Source: Acinetobacter lwoffii
GTDB taxonomy: Bacteria; Pseudomonadota; Gammaproteobacteria; Pseudomonadales; Moraxellaceae
Length of the DNA: 64,000 bases
Direction: 5' to 3'
Assembly: GCF_019343495.1 (NCBI RefSeq)
Contig: NZ_CP072549.1
Coordinates: forward strand, 1,922,001 to 1,986,000
Numbering within the stretch: position 1 is the first letter of the stretch; each line of letters begins with the position of its first letter. Shown piece by piece: positions 16,829-28,250 of this stretch. Made by a program: the position numbers and the translations under genes. Below the pieces are notes generated by a model. It saw only the letters and a list, made by a program, of their open reading frames with translations, did no database searches and was not told the origin of the DNA.

Positions 16829-18178
16829 TCATAGAGACTGAGGCGAATCATACTCAATCAGCCAGGCATTCAGCTCTGCCAGCTCCTTTTCGGTCAACTG
16901 CCCGACCGAAGCCTGTAATTGCAGCACATGTAGCAGATAATCATATTTGGCATTTAAATAATCAGTCTTGGCAGAAAAGGCATTACGTTGTGCCAGCAAT
17001 ACATCAACCATAGTCTTTAAGCCTTCCTGATATTGGGCTCTGGACGCTTGTGAGACAATTTCCGAAGAATCCATCGCGGCTTTACGTGCATTCAGTTTGG
17101 TCTGATCGGTTTCCACCTGCATGAAAGACTGTTTCACATCGGTATTGGCTTTACGGATGGCCGCATCCAGTTGCGCTTCACTTTTTTGCACATTAACGCC
17201 GGCCTGACGGATACTTTTTTGTGTGCGTCCACCGCTAAATACATTCCAGTTCACTTCCACCCCAATCTGGTCGAAATCTCCATTGCTGGACATAATCGTG
17301 GCCGGACTTTGTTTTAAATAACCATAAGTTCCGACCGCTTCGACCTGCGGATAGAGTGCAGCCTGTTCGACCCGTTTGGCATCTTCAGAATAGCGCTTTT
17401 GCAGACGCGCTTGCAGAACATTCAGATTCTGGCTTTGTGCCAATTCGGTCCAGGACTGCATATCACTTGGAACCGGTTTCTGAAACTGGAAATCGTTGCG
17501 TAATACCGCCAGATTTTCCTGATAAGGGCCGATTAACTGTGCCAGCTGTTCTTGGGCCAGTACCAGCTGAACTTGAGTCGAAATCCGGTTGGCTTGGGCA
17601 CTTTGATACTGGGCATTGGCTTCACTGACCTCACTACGCGCCACCAAACCTTCTTTCAGCTTAGCATTCATCATGCGTAACTGTTCAGACAGCGCCTGCT
17701 CTTCCTGTAAATAAGCCGTAGTCAAAGACTGCTGCCGCAAGACATTAAAATAGGCTTCGGCCACCTGTAAAATATGCAGCTGTTTTTGCAGACGCAGATT
17801 GACTTCACTGAGTTCGACCGAGGTTTTAACCTGCTTATAACCTTGCCAGGCATCCCAGCGAAATAAAGGCTGACGTGCAGTAACCGCCACCTGACGGGTT
17901 GTAGTACTTGAGGTAGTCAAACTGGCAAATTGTGGATCGGCCGGTGTATCGGTCGACTGGTTTTTACGGGTCACATTCCCAGATAAAGTCACGGTCGGCA
18001 GCAAATTTCCGCTGGCAATCCCCAGATTGAGCTGATCGGATTGGTACTGCAACACATTCGCCTGCCAATTTGGATCATTTTGCTGGGCGCGTGCATAGGC
18101 TTCTTGTAAATCTAGGGCAAAAATCGCCGGACTAATTAATAGCAATAAACCGGTCATGACACTGAGTTTTAATTTCAT
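16829..18178 (-). CDS. tolC: TolC-family outer-membrane channel
   Basis: 449 residues with a signal peptide (cleavage near AIFA/LDLQEAYARAQQNDP). Two OEP repeats of about 200 residues each form the half barrel and long helical hairpins; YRAQQ-like QASRAQYQEGLKTMVDVLLAQRNAF occurs in the second repeat. In the cell it would trimerise into the outer-membrane duct for RND or ABC exporters and type I secretion. The length and the N-terminal DLQEAY motif fit TolC more than the NodT lipoproteins (no lipobox). No inner-membrane partner gene is adjacent. The shared upstream region with the divergent lipoprotein gene carries a small palindrome. Confidence 0.9.
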   Translation of the reverse strand: MKLKLSVMTGLLLLISPAIFALDLQEAYARAQQNDPNWQANVLQYQSDQLNLGIASGNLLPTVTLSGNVTRKNQSTDTPADPQFASLTTSSTTTRQVAVTARQPLFRWDAWQGYKQVKTSVELSEVNLRLQKQLHILQVAEAYFNVLRQQSLTTAYLQEEQALSEQLRMMNAKLKEGLVARSEVSEANAQYQSAQANRISTQVQLVLAQEQLAQLIGPYQENLAVLRNDFQFQKPVPSDMQSWTELAQSQNLNVLQARLQKRYSEDAKRVEQAALYPQVEAVGTYGYLKQSPATIMSSNGDFDQIGVEVNWNVFSGGRTQKSIRQAGVNVQKSEAQLDAAIRKANTDVKQSFMQVETDQTKLNARKAAMDSSEIVSQASRAQYQEGLKTMVDVLLAQRNAFSAKTDYLNAKYDYLLHVLQLQASVGQLTEKELAELNAWLIEYDSPQSL

Positions 18179-18470
18179 TTTATAGTGTTAACCCCTAACA
18201 GCCATTCAGATCAAAAAATTCTGGCGCTTTAAGCTCAGCCATACTAAAGAGATCTCTTGAATTTTTACGTATGATTTTTATTAATTTTTTAATATAAAGA
18301 TCAATCTTTATCCATCTTTAATTCAATTTTCTGGCTCCCATACCGGCAATGTAACAAAGCAATTCACAATACTAAACATAGTATTTTAGTTTGATCTATA
18401 CAATATCTCCCAGTAAGGCCGTTATTTTCTGAATTCACCTATATATACAGAGTCCTGAAGCATAGTGTTA
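18179..18470. promoter_or_regulatory. Divergent promoter region tolC / lipoprotein gene
   Basis: An AT-rich region of 292 bp. AATACT and AGTATT form an inverted repeat with a 6-bp spacer at 18368-18385, a possible operator. A GAATTC lies at 18431-18436. Promoter hexamers are too many to choose among. Confidence 0.35.
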
Positions 18471-19502
18471 ATGCCATTCCCGTCGATATTCAAAGCCTGT
18501 TTGTTTGCTGGTAGCGTGCTGCTTCTTGGGGGCTGCCAACAGCCCTCAGATCCACAGATCCAGGTCGAACAGACTGAGGCGAAGCAAACGCAAAGTCCAG
18601 TCAGTGACTTTAGCCTCATGTGCCAGAATATTGAAAAAAATATGTCCCAGATTAATGACCAGCGCACGACGTTTGCGCTGGAGCAGATTAATCAAGATCT
18701 TAAAGTGTGCCTGCCGTTGATGGACTTGGCTGAGCAGAAGCACCTGATGCAGCGCTCTACCGAAATGTATCAGCGCTTTTTAAAGGTAGATCGCACCGAA
18801 TTTCAGCAACGCGCCTTTGAGCAGTATGCACTGGAAATGGCCCAGCATCCGACCATTCAGCATGCGCATTTTCAACAGCTTACCTCACGTGACCAGTATC
18901 TGTTAAAACACAAGGGGCAGGCTTATGTAGAACTCCTGGATCTGGGAGATGGCACTTTACATTATCGCCGCAGTCCGGAATATCTAGCGCGTATTTTTGC
19001 TCCTTATTTACCGGCCGCTGAAAAAGCCTTTATTGAAAATCTGGCGGAACAGAATATGGAACCAGTACTGGTGGAAAAACGCCTGCAGATTGAAGCCGCT
19101 GATATTGCAGCCCGCAGCCTGCTTTGGGAAGACTATCTCAAGACTTATCCGAATAGCAGTTATAAACGCGATGCCGAATATCTGCTGAAGCAATATACCT
19201 ATTTTCTGTTTAGAGGTACCGAACAATCACCAGTGTCGGAAGACTATCGCGACCGTTATGCGGTCGATACCAGTCATCTGGAAACTATTATTGAACTGTC
19301 GAGCGGCCAGAAATCAACACTATCCACACAGGCACGCTTATTTCTGGAATTTCTGGACATGACTCCGGAACAGCGCCAGCAAGCCTTGCCTGCCGATTAT
19401 AGAAACCGTTCGGAAGCAGAACAGATTCTGTACTATGCCCAGATCAGTCCGCCCTCACAAAAATATGATAAAGACTGCTTTACCGATGCCATCTGTATCT
19501 AG
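18471..19502 (+). CDS. Uncharacterised lipoprotein
   Basis: 343 residues from ATG 18471 (a GTG two codons earlier is possible but too close to the GAAG site). The signal peptide MPFPSIFKACLFAGSVLL ends in lipobox LLGGC (cysteine at 22). The mature part is mostly alpha-helical and glutamine-rich, with a segment YLKTYPNSSYKRDAEYLLKQYTYFLFRGT around 225-255 reminiscent of TPR/Bam-like scaffolds. A C-terminal pair of cysteines (DCFTDAIC) could form a disulfide. I do not recognise a family. It is a single gene, divergent from tolC and upstream of the thiC riboswitch. Probably an outer-membrane-anchored periplasmic protein. Confidence 0.65.
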   Translation: MPFPSIFKACLFAGSVLLLGGCQQPSDPQIQVEQTEAKQTQSPVSDFSLMCQNIEKNMSQINDQRTTFALEQINQDLKVCLPLMDLAEQKHLMQRSTEMYQRFLKVDRTEFQQRAFEQYALEMAQHPTIQHAHFQQLTSRDQYLLKHKGQAYVELLDLGDGTLHYRRSPEYLARIFAPYLPAAEKAFIENLAEQNMEPVLVEKRLQIEAADIAARSLLWEDYLKTYPNSSYKRDAEYLLKQYTYFLFRGTEQSPVSEDYRDRYAVDTSHLETIIELSSGQKSTLSTQARLFLEFLDMTPEQRQQALPADYRNRSEAEQILYYAQISPPSQKYDKDCFTDAICI

Positions 19503-19612
19503 TTGGGATCAGTTTCACCTTCAATCAATATAACATCCTGAATCGCTCTCCGCTTAAAGTTGAGCGATTTAGACCTGTCTATTCTGCCTAAACTGAGCTA
19601 AGCTTTAGCCTC

Positions 19613-21725
<2,113 letters not shown>

Positions 21726-21758
21726 AACTGTAAAAAAAACAGTTGTCTTCAAAAAAAA

Positions 21759-21798
21759 CTCAGATAGGATGAAAATAAATCAATTCATTCTATCTGAG
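21759..21798 (-). terminator. Strong hairpin before nudF, terminator-like on the minus strand
   Basis: CTCAGATAGGATGAA (21759-21773) pairs with TTCATTCTATCTGAG (21784-21798), 15 bp with one G-U, around a 10-nt loop. It is preceded by eight A residues, so only the minus-strand transcript would have a U-run. On the plus strand it would be a leader hairpin ending 3 nt before the preferred nudF start. Confidence 0.6.
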
Positions 21799-21801
21799 CA
21801 T

Positions 21802-22437
21802 ATGAATATTATTAAACAGGCCTCTTATAATAAAAAAGACTTTAGCGTAGAGGCACGTGAGTTCTTGTACCGGGGATTTATTCAGGTAGAACAAGTCAGC
21901 CTGAAACACCGTTTATTTAATCAGGAAAGCTCAACCCCTGTTTTGCAACGTGAGCTGATTCACCGGCCAGAAGCAGCGGGTGTGCTGATGTACAACCATC
22001 AACAGCAGAAATTCGGCCTGATTGAACAGTTCCGGATTGGTGGACTGGACGATATCGATTCTCCTTGGCAACTCGAAGTGATTGCTGGCGTTCTGGATGG
22101 CAATGAAGCGCCTGAAGCGTGCATCCGCCGCGAGGCACTTGAAGAATCAGGCTGTACCCTGGATGAGCTACAGCACATTTTCAGCTTCTATCCTTCCGCC
22201 GGAGCATGTTCCGAATTATTTCATTTATATGTGGCCCAGACCGAATTACCTGAACAGGGTGGTGTTTTTGGCATGCCGGATGAAGGGGAAAATATCCAGC
22301 TGCATATTCTGGATTATGCCGATATTCCGTTCTTGCTCACGAATGGTCGCTTAAGAAATGCGCCTGTCATTATGGCCTTGCAATGGTTGCAACAACATAT
22401 TCATACTGCAGGAATATGTCTAAGGGGAAAGACATGA
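21802..22437 (+). CDS. nudF: ADP-ribose pyrophosphatase (Nudix hydrolase)
   Basis: 211 residues from ATG 21802; an ATG at 21769 lies inside the hairpin and is less likely, and alignment to E. coli NudF (both reach (F/L)YRGF at a similar distance) supports the shorter form. The Nudix box is GVLDGNEAPEACIRREALEESG (about 97-118) with the REXXEE core REALEE. SFYPSAGACSE after the box matches the loop of ADP-ribose-specific members. It cleaves ADP-ribose to AMP and ribose-5-phosphate. It forms an ATGA overlap with cpdA, as the nudF-cpdA pair does in other gammaproteobacteria. Confidence 0.9.
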   Translation: MNIIKQASYNKKDFSVEAREFLYRGFIQVEQVSLKHRLFNQESSTPVLQRELIHRPEAAGVLMYNHQQQKFGLIEQFRIGGLDDIDSPWQLEVIAGVLDGNEAPEACIRREALEESGCTLDELQHIFSFYPSAGACSELFHLYVAQTELPEQGGVFGMPDEGENIQLHILDYADIPFLLTNGRLRNAPVIMALQWLQQHIHTAGICLRGKT

Positions 22438-23246
22438 GTTTTCAGCAGTCAAGCACAAGCACACAGCCGGATTGGACCATTATCCAGATTTCTGATACCC
22501 ATTTGATGGATCGGGAAGAGCTGGAATTTGCCAGGATGAATCCCGAGCAGAGTTTTCATGAGGTAATGCAGCAGATCCAACAGCGCTTTCCCCAAATGGA
22601 TGCATTGATTCATACCGGTGATCTGGCACAGGTGCCGGTCGAACAGACTTATCAGCGCTATCTAGAATATATTCAGTCTTTAAACGTGCCGTATTATCAG
22701 ATTCCAGGTAACCATGACGATTCTCAGGTGTTCCCTTTTCACCAGAATGCGAATCAGGTACATGCCATTCATTTTGGCACCTGGACCATGATCCTGTTAA
22801 ATAGTGCCGTTCAAGGCAAGATCGATGGCTGGGTGGAACAAGCTCAACTTGATCAATTGGACCAATTATTGCTTGAATTTAAACATCAGCATGTCATTGT
22901 GGCTTGCCATCATCATCCTTTTGCGATGAAATCGCACTGGATTGATCAGCACCGGCTGAAAAATGCTGAAGATCTGAAAGATGTACTGGCTCGGCATCAG
23001 AATATCAAACTGGTACTATTTGGTCATGTGCATCAGGATTCCTGTAACGAATGGCATGGTATCTACTTTTTATCCACGCCATCGACCAGTGTGCAGTTTA
23101 AACCTAAAAGTGAAGATTTCGCGCTAGATCAGGCGGCACCAGGTTATCGTGTATTACATTTGCAACAAAATGGTGAGTTTGATACCTATATTGAACGGGT
23201 GGCATTGAGCCAGCAAAATATTAATACCGAAATTTCAGGTTATTAA
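22434..23246 (+). CDS. cpdA: 3',5'-cyclic AMP phosphodiesterase CpdA
   Basis: 270 residues from the ATG at 22434, which overlaps the nudF stop (ATGA) and has an AGGGGAAAG site. It is a class III metallophosphoesterase with all metal motifs: DTH (21-23), GD (62-63), GNHD (92-95), HHH (159-161) and GHVH (197-200). CpdA hydrolyses cAMP to AMP and so limits Vfr/CRP signalling, which in related genera controls twitching motility and virulence. The substrate is inferred from similarity and neighbourhood; class III phosphodiesterases can have broader activity. Confidence 0.87.
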   Translation: MSFQQSSTSTQPDWTIIQISDTHLMDREELEFARMNPEQSFHEVMQQIQQRFPQMDALIHTGDLAQVPVEQTYQRYLEYIQSLNVPYYQIPGNHDDSQVFPFHQNANQVHAIHFGTWTMILLNSAVQGKIDGWVEQAQLDQLDQLLLEFKHQHVIVACHHHPFAMKSHWIDQHRLKNAEDLKDVLARHQNIKLVLFGHVHQDSCNEWHGIYFLSTPSTSVQFKPKSEDFALDQAAPGYRVLHLQQNGEFDTYIERVALSQQNINTEISGY

Positions 23247-23456
23247 CTTTTCAATTTGTTTTTTTTGCATTACTTTATTGCAACCAAAGGAAATGTGATA
23301 TGCATAGTCCAGACATCAAAGACTATCAATAAGCATAAAAAGTCTATATGATGACGGCCCCCATAGGAGGATAATCTTTCTACAGGGTGGATAGAAAACT
23401 GCATATCACCATATTTTTTGCGTAGCAATCATACGCATAGATGAGGAATGCCCTAA
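23247..23456. promoter_or_regulatory. Leader and promoter region of dksA
   Basis: 210 bp. It contains a hairpin TGCGTA/TACGCA at 23419-23437 just before the ribosome-binding site (GAGGAATG). No named RNA or clear promoter was recognised. Confidence 0.3.
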
Positions 23457-23984
23457 ATGGCGAATGACAACCAAAATCAAGTCTTAGACAATCAAACTGA
23501 TGTTGTAGAAGAGAAAGCTGCAAAGCGCGTACGCAAATCTAAGCCTAAAACGACTGACGGTGGTTCTACTGCTAGCTTATTTGGTATTGAACCTTATCAA
23601 CCTAAAAAAAATGAAGAATACATGTCTGAAGGTCAGCTTCAGCATTTCCGCCAAATCTTGCTGGCTTGGAAAGCTGAGTTGATGTCAGAAGTGGATCGTA
23701 CCCTGAATACGATGCAAGACGAAAATACTGCTCTTCCAGATGTGAATGACCGTGCCACTCAGGAAGAAGAGTTTGCGATTGAGTTACGTACCCGTGACCG
23801 TGAACGTAAACTGATTCGTAAAATCGAACAGTCAATCGAAGCGATCCAGAATGATGACTATGGTTTCTGTGAAACTTGTGGTATCGAGATTGGCTTGCGT
23901 CGTTTAGAAGCACGTCCAACCGCTACTTTATGTATTGACTGCAAAACCCTTGCAGAGATCAAAGAGAAGCAAAATAACGGTTAA
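23457..23984 (+). CDS. dksA: RNA polymerase-binding transcription factor DksA
   Basis: 175 residues. The coiled-coil tip motif DxxDxA appears as D95, D98, A100 (PDVNDRAT). The zinc finger cysteines are C138, C141, C159 and C162 (FCETCG ... CIDCKT). DksA enters the RNA polymerase secondary channel and works with ppGpp in the stringent response. It is longer than the 151-residue E. coli protein because of a basic, probably disordered N-terminus (about 1-50). The ATG has a GAGG site 10 bp upstream. gluQ follows directly, the order known from E. coli. Confidence 0.96.
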   Translation: MANDNQNQVLDNQTDVVEEKAAKRVRKSKPKTTDGGSTASLFGIEPYQPKKNEEYMSEGQLQHFRQILLAWKAELMSEVDRTLNTMQDENTALPDVNDRATQEEEFAIELRTRDRERKLIRKIEQSIEAIQNDDYGFCETCGIEIGLRRLEARPTATLCIDCKTLAEIKEKQNNG

Positions 23985-24011
23985 TTATGTCATTGAGTAA
24001 TCCCTCCCTGA

Positions 24012-24034
24012 CCCTCCCTTTAATAAAGGGAGGG
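24012..24034. repeat. Perfect 11-bp palindrome at the start of gluQ
   Basis: CCCTCCCTTTA (24012-24022), one A, then TAAAGGGAGGG (24024-24034). A half copy of the left arm (TCCCTCCCTGA) precedes it at 24001. The right arm supplies AGGGAGGG, the best Shine-Dalgarno sequence for gluQ. No U-run follows, so it is not a terminator. It may be a dispersed palindromic repeat. Confidence 0.75.
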
Positions 24035-24043
24035 AAAGCTGAA

Positions 24044-24907
24044 GTGAATTACGTGGGTCGGTTCGCGCCATCGCCAACCGGCCCTTTGCATTTTGGCTCC
24101 CTGATTACCGCAGTCGCCAGTTACTGCGATGCCAAAGCCAATCATGGTAAATGGCTGGTTCGGGTTGAAGACACCGATATTCCCCGCATTTATCCCGGCA
24201 GCGAAGAACATATTTTGCGTGCCATGGATGCCTTTCAGCTTGAGCCTGATGCCGAAATCATTTTCCAGAAAGACCGCTTAGACATTTATGAAGACGTTAT
24301 CCAGCAATTACGTCAGCAAGGCTTGGTTTATGCCTGCCAATGCACCCGTAAAATGCTTGGTTCCAATCATATCTATCAAGATACCTGCCGTGATTTAGGT
24401 TTAGCTTTTGAACATCAGGCCATTCGCTTAAAAGTTGCAGATGTTGAAATCTGCTTTGAAGACCGCTTGCAAGGTCGGCACTGTTCAGAATTGAAGAAAG
24501 ATCTGGGCGATTTTGTCTTAAAACGTCGTGACGGCATTATGAATTACCAGCTGGCTGTAGTAGTCGATGACTATCTGCAAGGTATGACTCATGCGGTACG
24601 TGGAGCTGATCTTTTAGATAATACCGAACGGCAAATCTATCTGGGACAGTTACTCGGTTATCCGCGTCTGAGCTATATGCATCTACCGCTGGCAATGAAT
24701 GATCAGGGGCAAAAACTGTCAAAACAGAATCTGGCCCAAGCACTGGATTTAACTCAGGCACCCCAATTATTAAAACAGGCACTTCAGGCTTTGCATCAGG
24801 CTGAAGTTGATTTGGACACTCCCGATCGGATGCTGCAACAGGCGGTAGTACAATGGGACATTGAGCGGATTCCACATACAACTGAGCTACAAGGTCACTA
24901 TTTATAA
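24044..24907 (+). CDS. gluQ: Glutamyl-Q tRNA(Asp) synthetase
   Basis: 287 residues from GTG 24044. The enzyme is a truncated GluRS paralogue that attaches glutamate to queuosine at position 34 of tRNA(Asp). The HIGH-type motif is in APSPTGPLHFGSL, zinc ligands in YACQCTRK ... YQDTCRD, and the KMSKS-like loop is KLSKQN. An in-frame ATG at 23987 would add 19 residues (SLSNPSLTLPLIKGGKAE), encoded by the palindrome, and lacks a ribosome-binding site; GTG 24044 has AGGGAGGG 9 bp upstream and gives the family N-terminus (V/M)NYVGRFAPSPTG. It is cotranscribed with dksA. Confidence 0.88.
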   Translation: MNYVGRFAPSPTGPLHFGSLITAVASYCDAKANHGKWLVRVEDTDIPRIYPGSEEHILRAMDAFQLEPDAEIIFQKDRLDIYEDVIQQLRQQGLVYACQCTRKMLGSNHIYQDTCRDLGLAFEHQAIRLKVADVEICFEDRLQGRHCSELKKDLGDFVLKRRDGIMNYQLAVVVDDYLQGMTHAVRGADLLDNTERQIYLGQLLGYPRLSYMHLPLAMNDQGQKLSKQNLAQALDLTQAPQLLKQALQALHQAEVDLDTPDRMLQQAVVQWDIERIPHTTELQGHYL

Positions 24908-24964
24908 AAACAGCTTTTCACTTAAGCTAGACTTCTAGAATGAAAAATTAATAGGAAGAAGAGT

Positions 24965-25225
24965 ATGTTTTTTATTTTTGGCGTCGGCCCTAAAACCAAA
25001 ACCATTGAGAAAAGCCAGTTTCTGTGTCCGGTCTGCCGTACTCGTTCGGGCTATGAGCTAAAACAGCAGCGTAATTATTTTTCTTTATTTTTTATACCCT
25101 TGATTCCACTTTCCAAGCCTAAATCTGCTTTTGTGACCTGTTCCAATTGTGGAACCGCAATGCCGAGCACGGTACTGGACCATGCTCAGCCAGAGCCAGG
25201 ACGAAACTCCAATCTAGAAGCTTGA
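24965..25225 (+). CDS. Small zinc-ribbon protein
   Basis: 86 residues with two CxxC pairs, FLCPVCRTRSGY (near 26) and TCSNCGTAMP (near 61), separated by an aromatic and proline-rich loop (NYFSLFFIPLIPLSK). The layout is that of zinc-ribbon_3-type proteins conserved in Acinetobacter and relatives with no known function. The hydrophobic loop may touch a membrane. The start follows GGAAGAAG. Its 3' end overlaps the convergent ftsW gene by 12 bp. Confidence 0.75.
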   Translation: MFFIFGVGPKTKTIEKSQFLCPVCRTRSGYELKQQRNYFSLFFIPLIPLSKPKSAFVTCSNCGTAMPSTVLDHAQPEPGRNSNLEA

Positions 25226-26410
25226 TTCTTCGCGGCTTGGATTGACCTGACGCGTGGTCGAATCAATTTTCAGAATCAGACTGATCATGACCGCACAGAT
25301 AATCAGGGATGAACCGCCATAACTAATAAATGGCAAGGTCAAACCCTTGGTCGGCAACATGCCCATATTCATACCGGCATTCACCAGAATCTGTAACAGG
25401 AAAATGATACTGATGCCATAAGCCAGATAGCCGGCACGCAAATATTGATGCTGCAAGGCGCGGTGTCCAATGCGGATACAGCAAACCAGCATGGTGAAGG
25501 ACAAGATCAGGATGGTTGAAATGCCTAAAAAGCCAAATTCTTCACCCAAAATTGCCAGCATGAAATCGGTATGCGCCTCAGGCAAATAAGACATTTTCTG
25601 GATACTATGCCCCAAGCCTACCCCTGCCCATTCCCCACGGCCAAAGGCCATAAGGGCATTAGAGAGCTGATAACCGGTGCCTAAGGGATCTTCCCAAGGA
25701 TTCGAAAAAGACAGCAGACGTTGCAGACGATACGGTTCCAACAGAATCGCGGCAGCAAATGCGCCGACCAAGGTCATAAAAGCCACACCGAACTGAATCC
25801 ACGGCGCACCCGCCAGAAAGAACACGCCAAGCATGGTTAAGGTAATTACCACGGTTGCACCCAAGTCAGGCTCGAGAATAATCAAACCGACGGTAGCACC
25901 CATGATGGCACTTAAACGGACCAGACCCTTGATATTATTCCGTACTTCTTCCGCACGGCGCACCACGTAGTCTGCAGTAAAAATTGCCATCATCACTTTG
26001 GCGACTTCCGAAGCCTGTAAGGTAAAGCCTGCGATCCGAATCCAGCGTTTGGAACCATTGACTTCCGTCCCGACAAATAGCACGGCCACCAAAAGTACGA
26101 TGGTAATAATCCACAAAAAGAAAGTGTTATTAAACCAGACTTTTAAGGGGATTTTATAAGCCAGAAAAGCTGCTACGGCAGCGACAAAAATCGAAATCCC
26201 ATGTCGGCTAATATAGTGAAACGGATTTTCATGCATACGTTCTGCATAGGGCATCGAGGCCGATGCCACCATGATCGAACCAATGCAGAGCAAAGCCAAC
26301 ACACAGAAAATCAATACATTCCGTGGATTCACTTCAGCAGGTATTCTAGGTATCCACTGCGTATAAAATTGATTTAATTTATTGATCGTAGTCTGAGCAA
26401 ACCCAGCCAT
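25214..26410 (-). CDS. ftsW: Septal peptidoglycan glycosyltransferase FtsW
   Basis: A 398-residue SEDS-family polymerase with about ten transmembrane helices. Signature blocks: NGSKRWI after helix 3-4, the catalytic aspartate region LEPDLGATVV, GTGYQLSNALMAFGRGEWAGVGLGHSIQKMSYLPEAHTDFMLAILGEEFGFLG, and the C-terminal NAGMNMGMLPTKGLTLPFISYGGSS. FtsW polymerises glycan strands at the septum with FtsI. It follows murD on the minus strand (20-bp gap), a remnant of the dcw cluster; murG and murC are not adjacent in this window. Confidence 0.96.
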   Translation of the reverse strand: MAGFAQTTINKLNQFYTQWIPRIPAEVNPRNVLIFCVLALLCIGSIMVASASMPYAERMHENPFHYISRHGISIFVAAVAAFLAYKIPLKVWFNNTFFLWIITIVLLVAVLFVGTEVNGSKRWIRIAGFTLQASEVAKVMMAIFTADYVVRRAEEVRNNIKGLVRLSAIMGATVGLIILEPDLGATVVITLTMLGVFFLAGAPWIQFGVAFMTLVGAFAAAILLEPYRLQRLLSFSNPWEDPLGTGYQLSNALMAFGRGEWAGVGLGHSIQKMSYLPEAHTDFMLAILGEEFGFLGISTILILSFTMLVCCIRIGHRALQHQYLRAGYLAYGISIIFLLQILVNAGMNMGMLPTKGLTLPFISYGGSSLIICAVMISLILKIDSTTRQVNPSREESSF

Positions 26411-26430
26411 ATCACGAATCCTTGTTATTC

Positions 26431-27917
<1,487 letters not shown>

Positions 27918-27939
27918 GAAATTTAGCCAGAAAAGGAAA

Positions 27940-28191
27940 TTATTTCCATTTCACCGCTTGTTGAGCCGGCTTTACGTCTGAACCTTTTTCTGAAACCGGA
28001 CAGGCACAGTTGCCACCGCAGCCTGCTGCCATACCCGGTTGCAGCCATTTGGCCAGACGCTGCCAGCCCTTGGCTGCACAGGCATCAGACAGCTTCTGGA
28101 AGACTGAGTTAGAGGTGTTCGGAAACACCTTTTTAAAGACAACCAGCATGCTCCAAAGCACCAGTGCTGTCACAATTAGAATTTCAATCAT
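27940..28191 (-). CDS. Small membrane protein downstream of feoB (DUF6587-like)
   Basis: 83 residues: one N-terminal transmembrane helix (IEILIVTALVLWSMLVVFKKVFP), an amphipathic region, and a cysteine-rich motif CGGNCACPVSEKG near 59-71. The motif and the place after feoB match DUF6587 proteins of Moraxellaceae. The closely spaced cysteines could bind iron or act in redox; this is inference from composition and context. It might play the part of FeoC, but it has no winged-helix. The ATG follows GGAGATTGAG; the gap to feoB is 59 bp, so cotranscription is likely. Confidence 0.75.
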   Translation of the reverse strand: MIEILIVTALVLWSMLVVFKKVFPNTSNSVFQKLSDACAAKGWQRLAKWLQPGMAAGCGGNCACPVSEKGSDVKPAQQAVKWK

Positions 28192-28250
28192 CTCAATCTC
28201 CCATACATATACAATGCAGCAAATTCAATTGGCCAAGGCCAAGTTGAGAT

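Noticed and set aside
23987..24043. ATG 23987 as the gluQ start
   Set aside because: It has no ribosome-binding site, encodes a repeat-derived tail, and GTG 24044 has a strong site and the family N-terminus. The choice is not proven.
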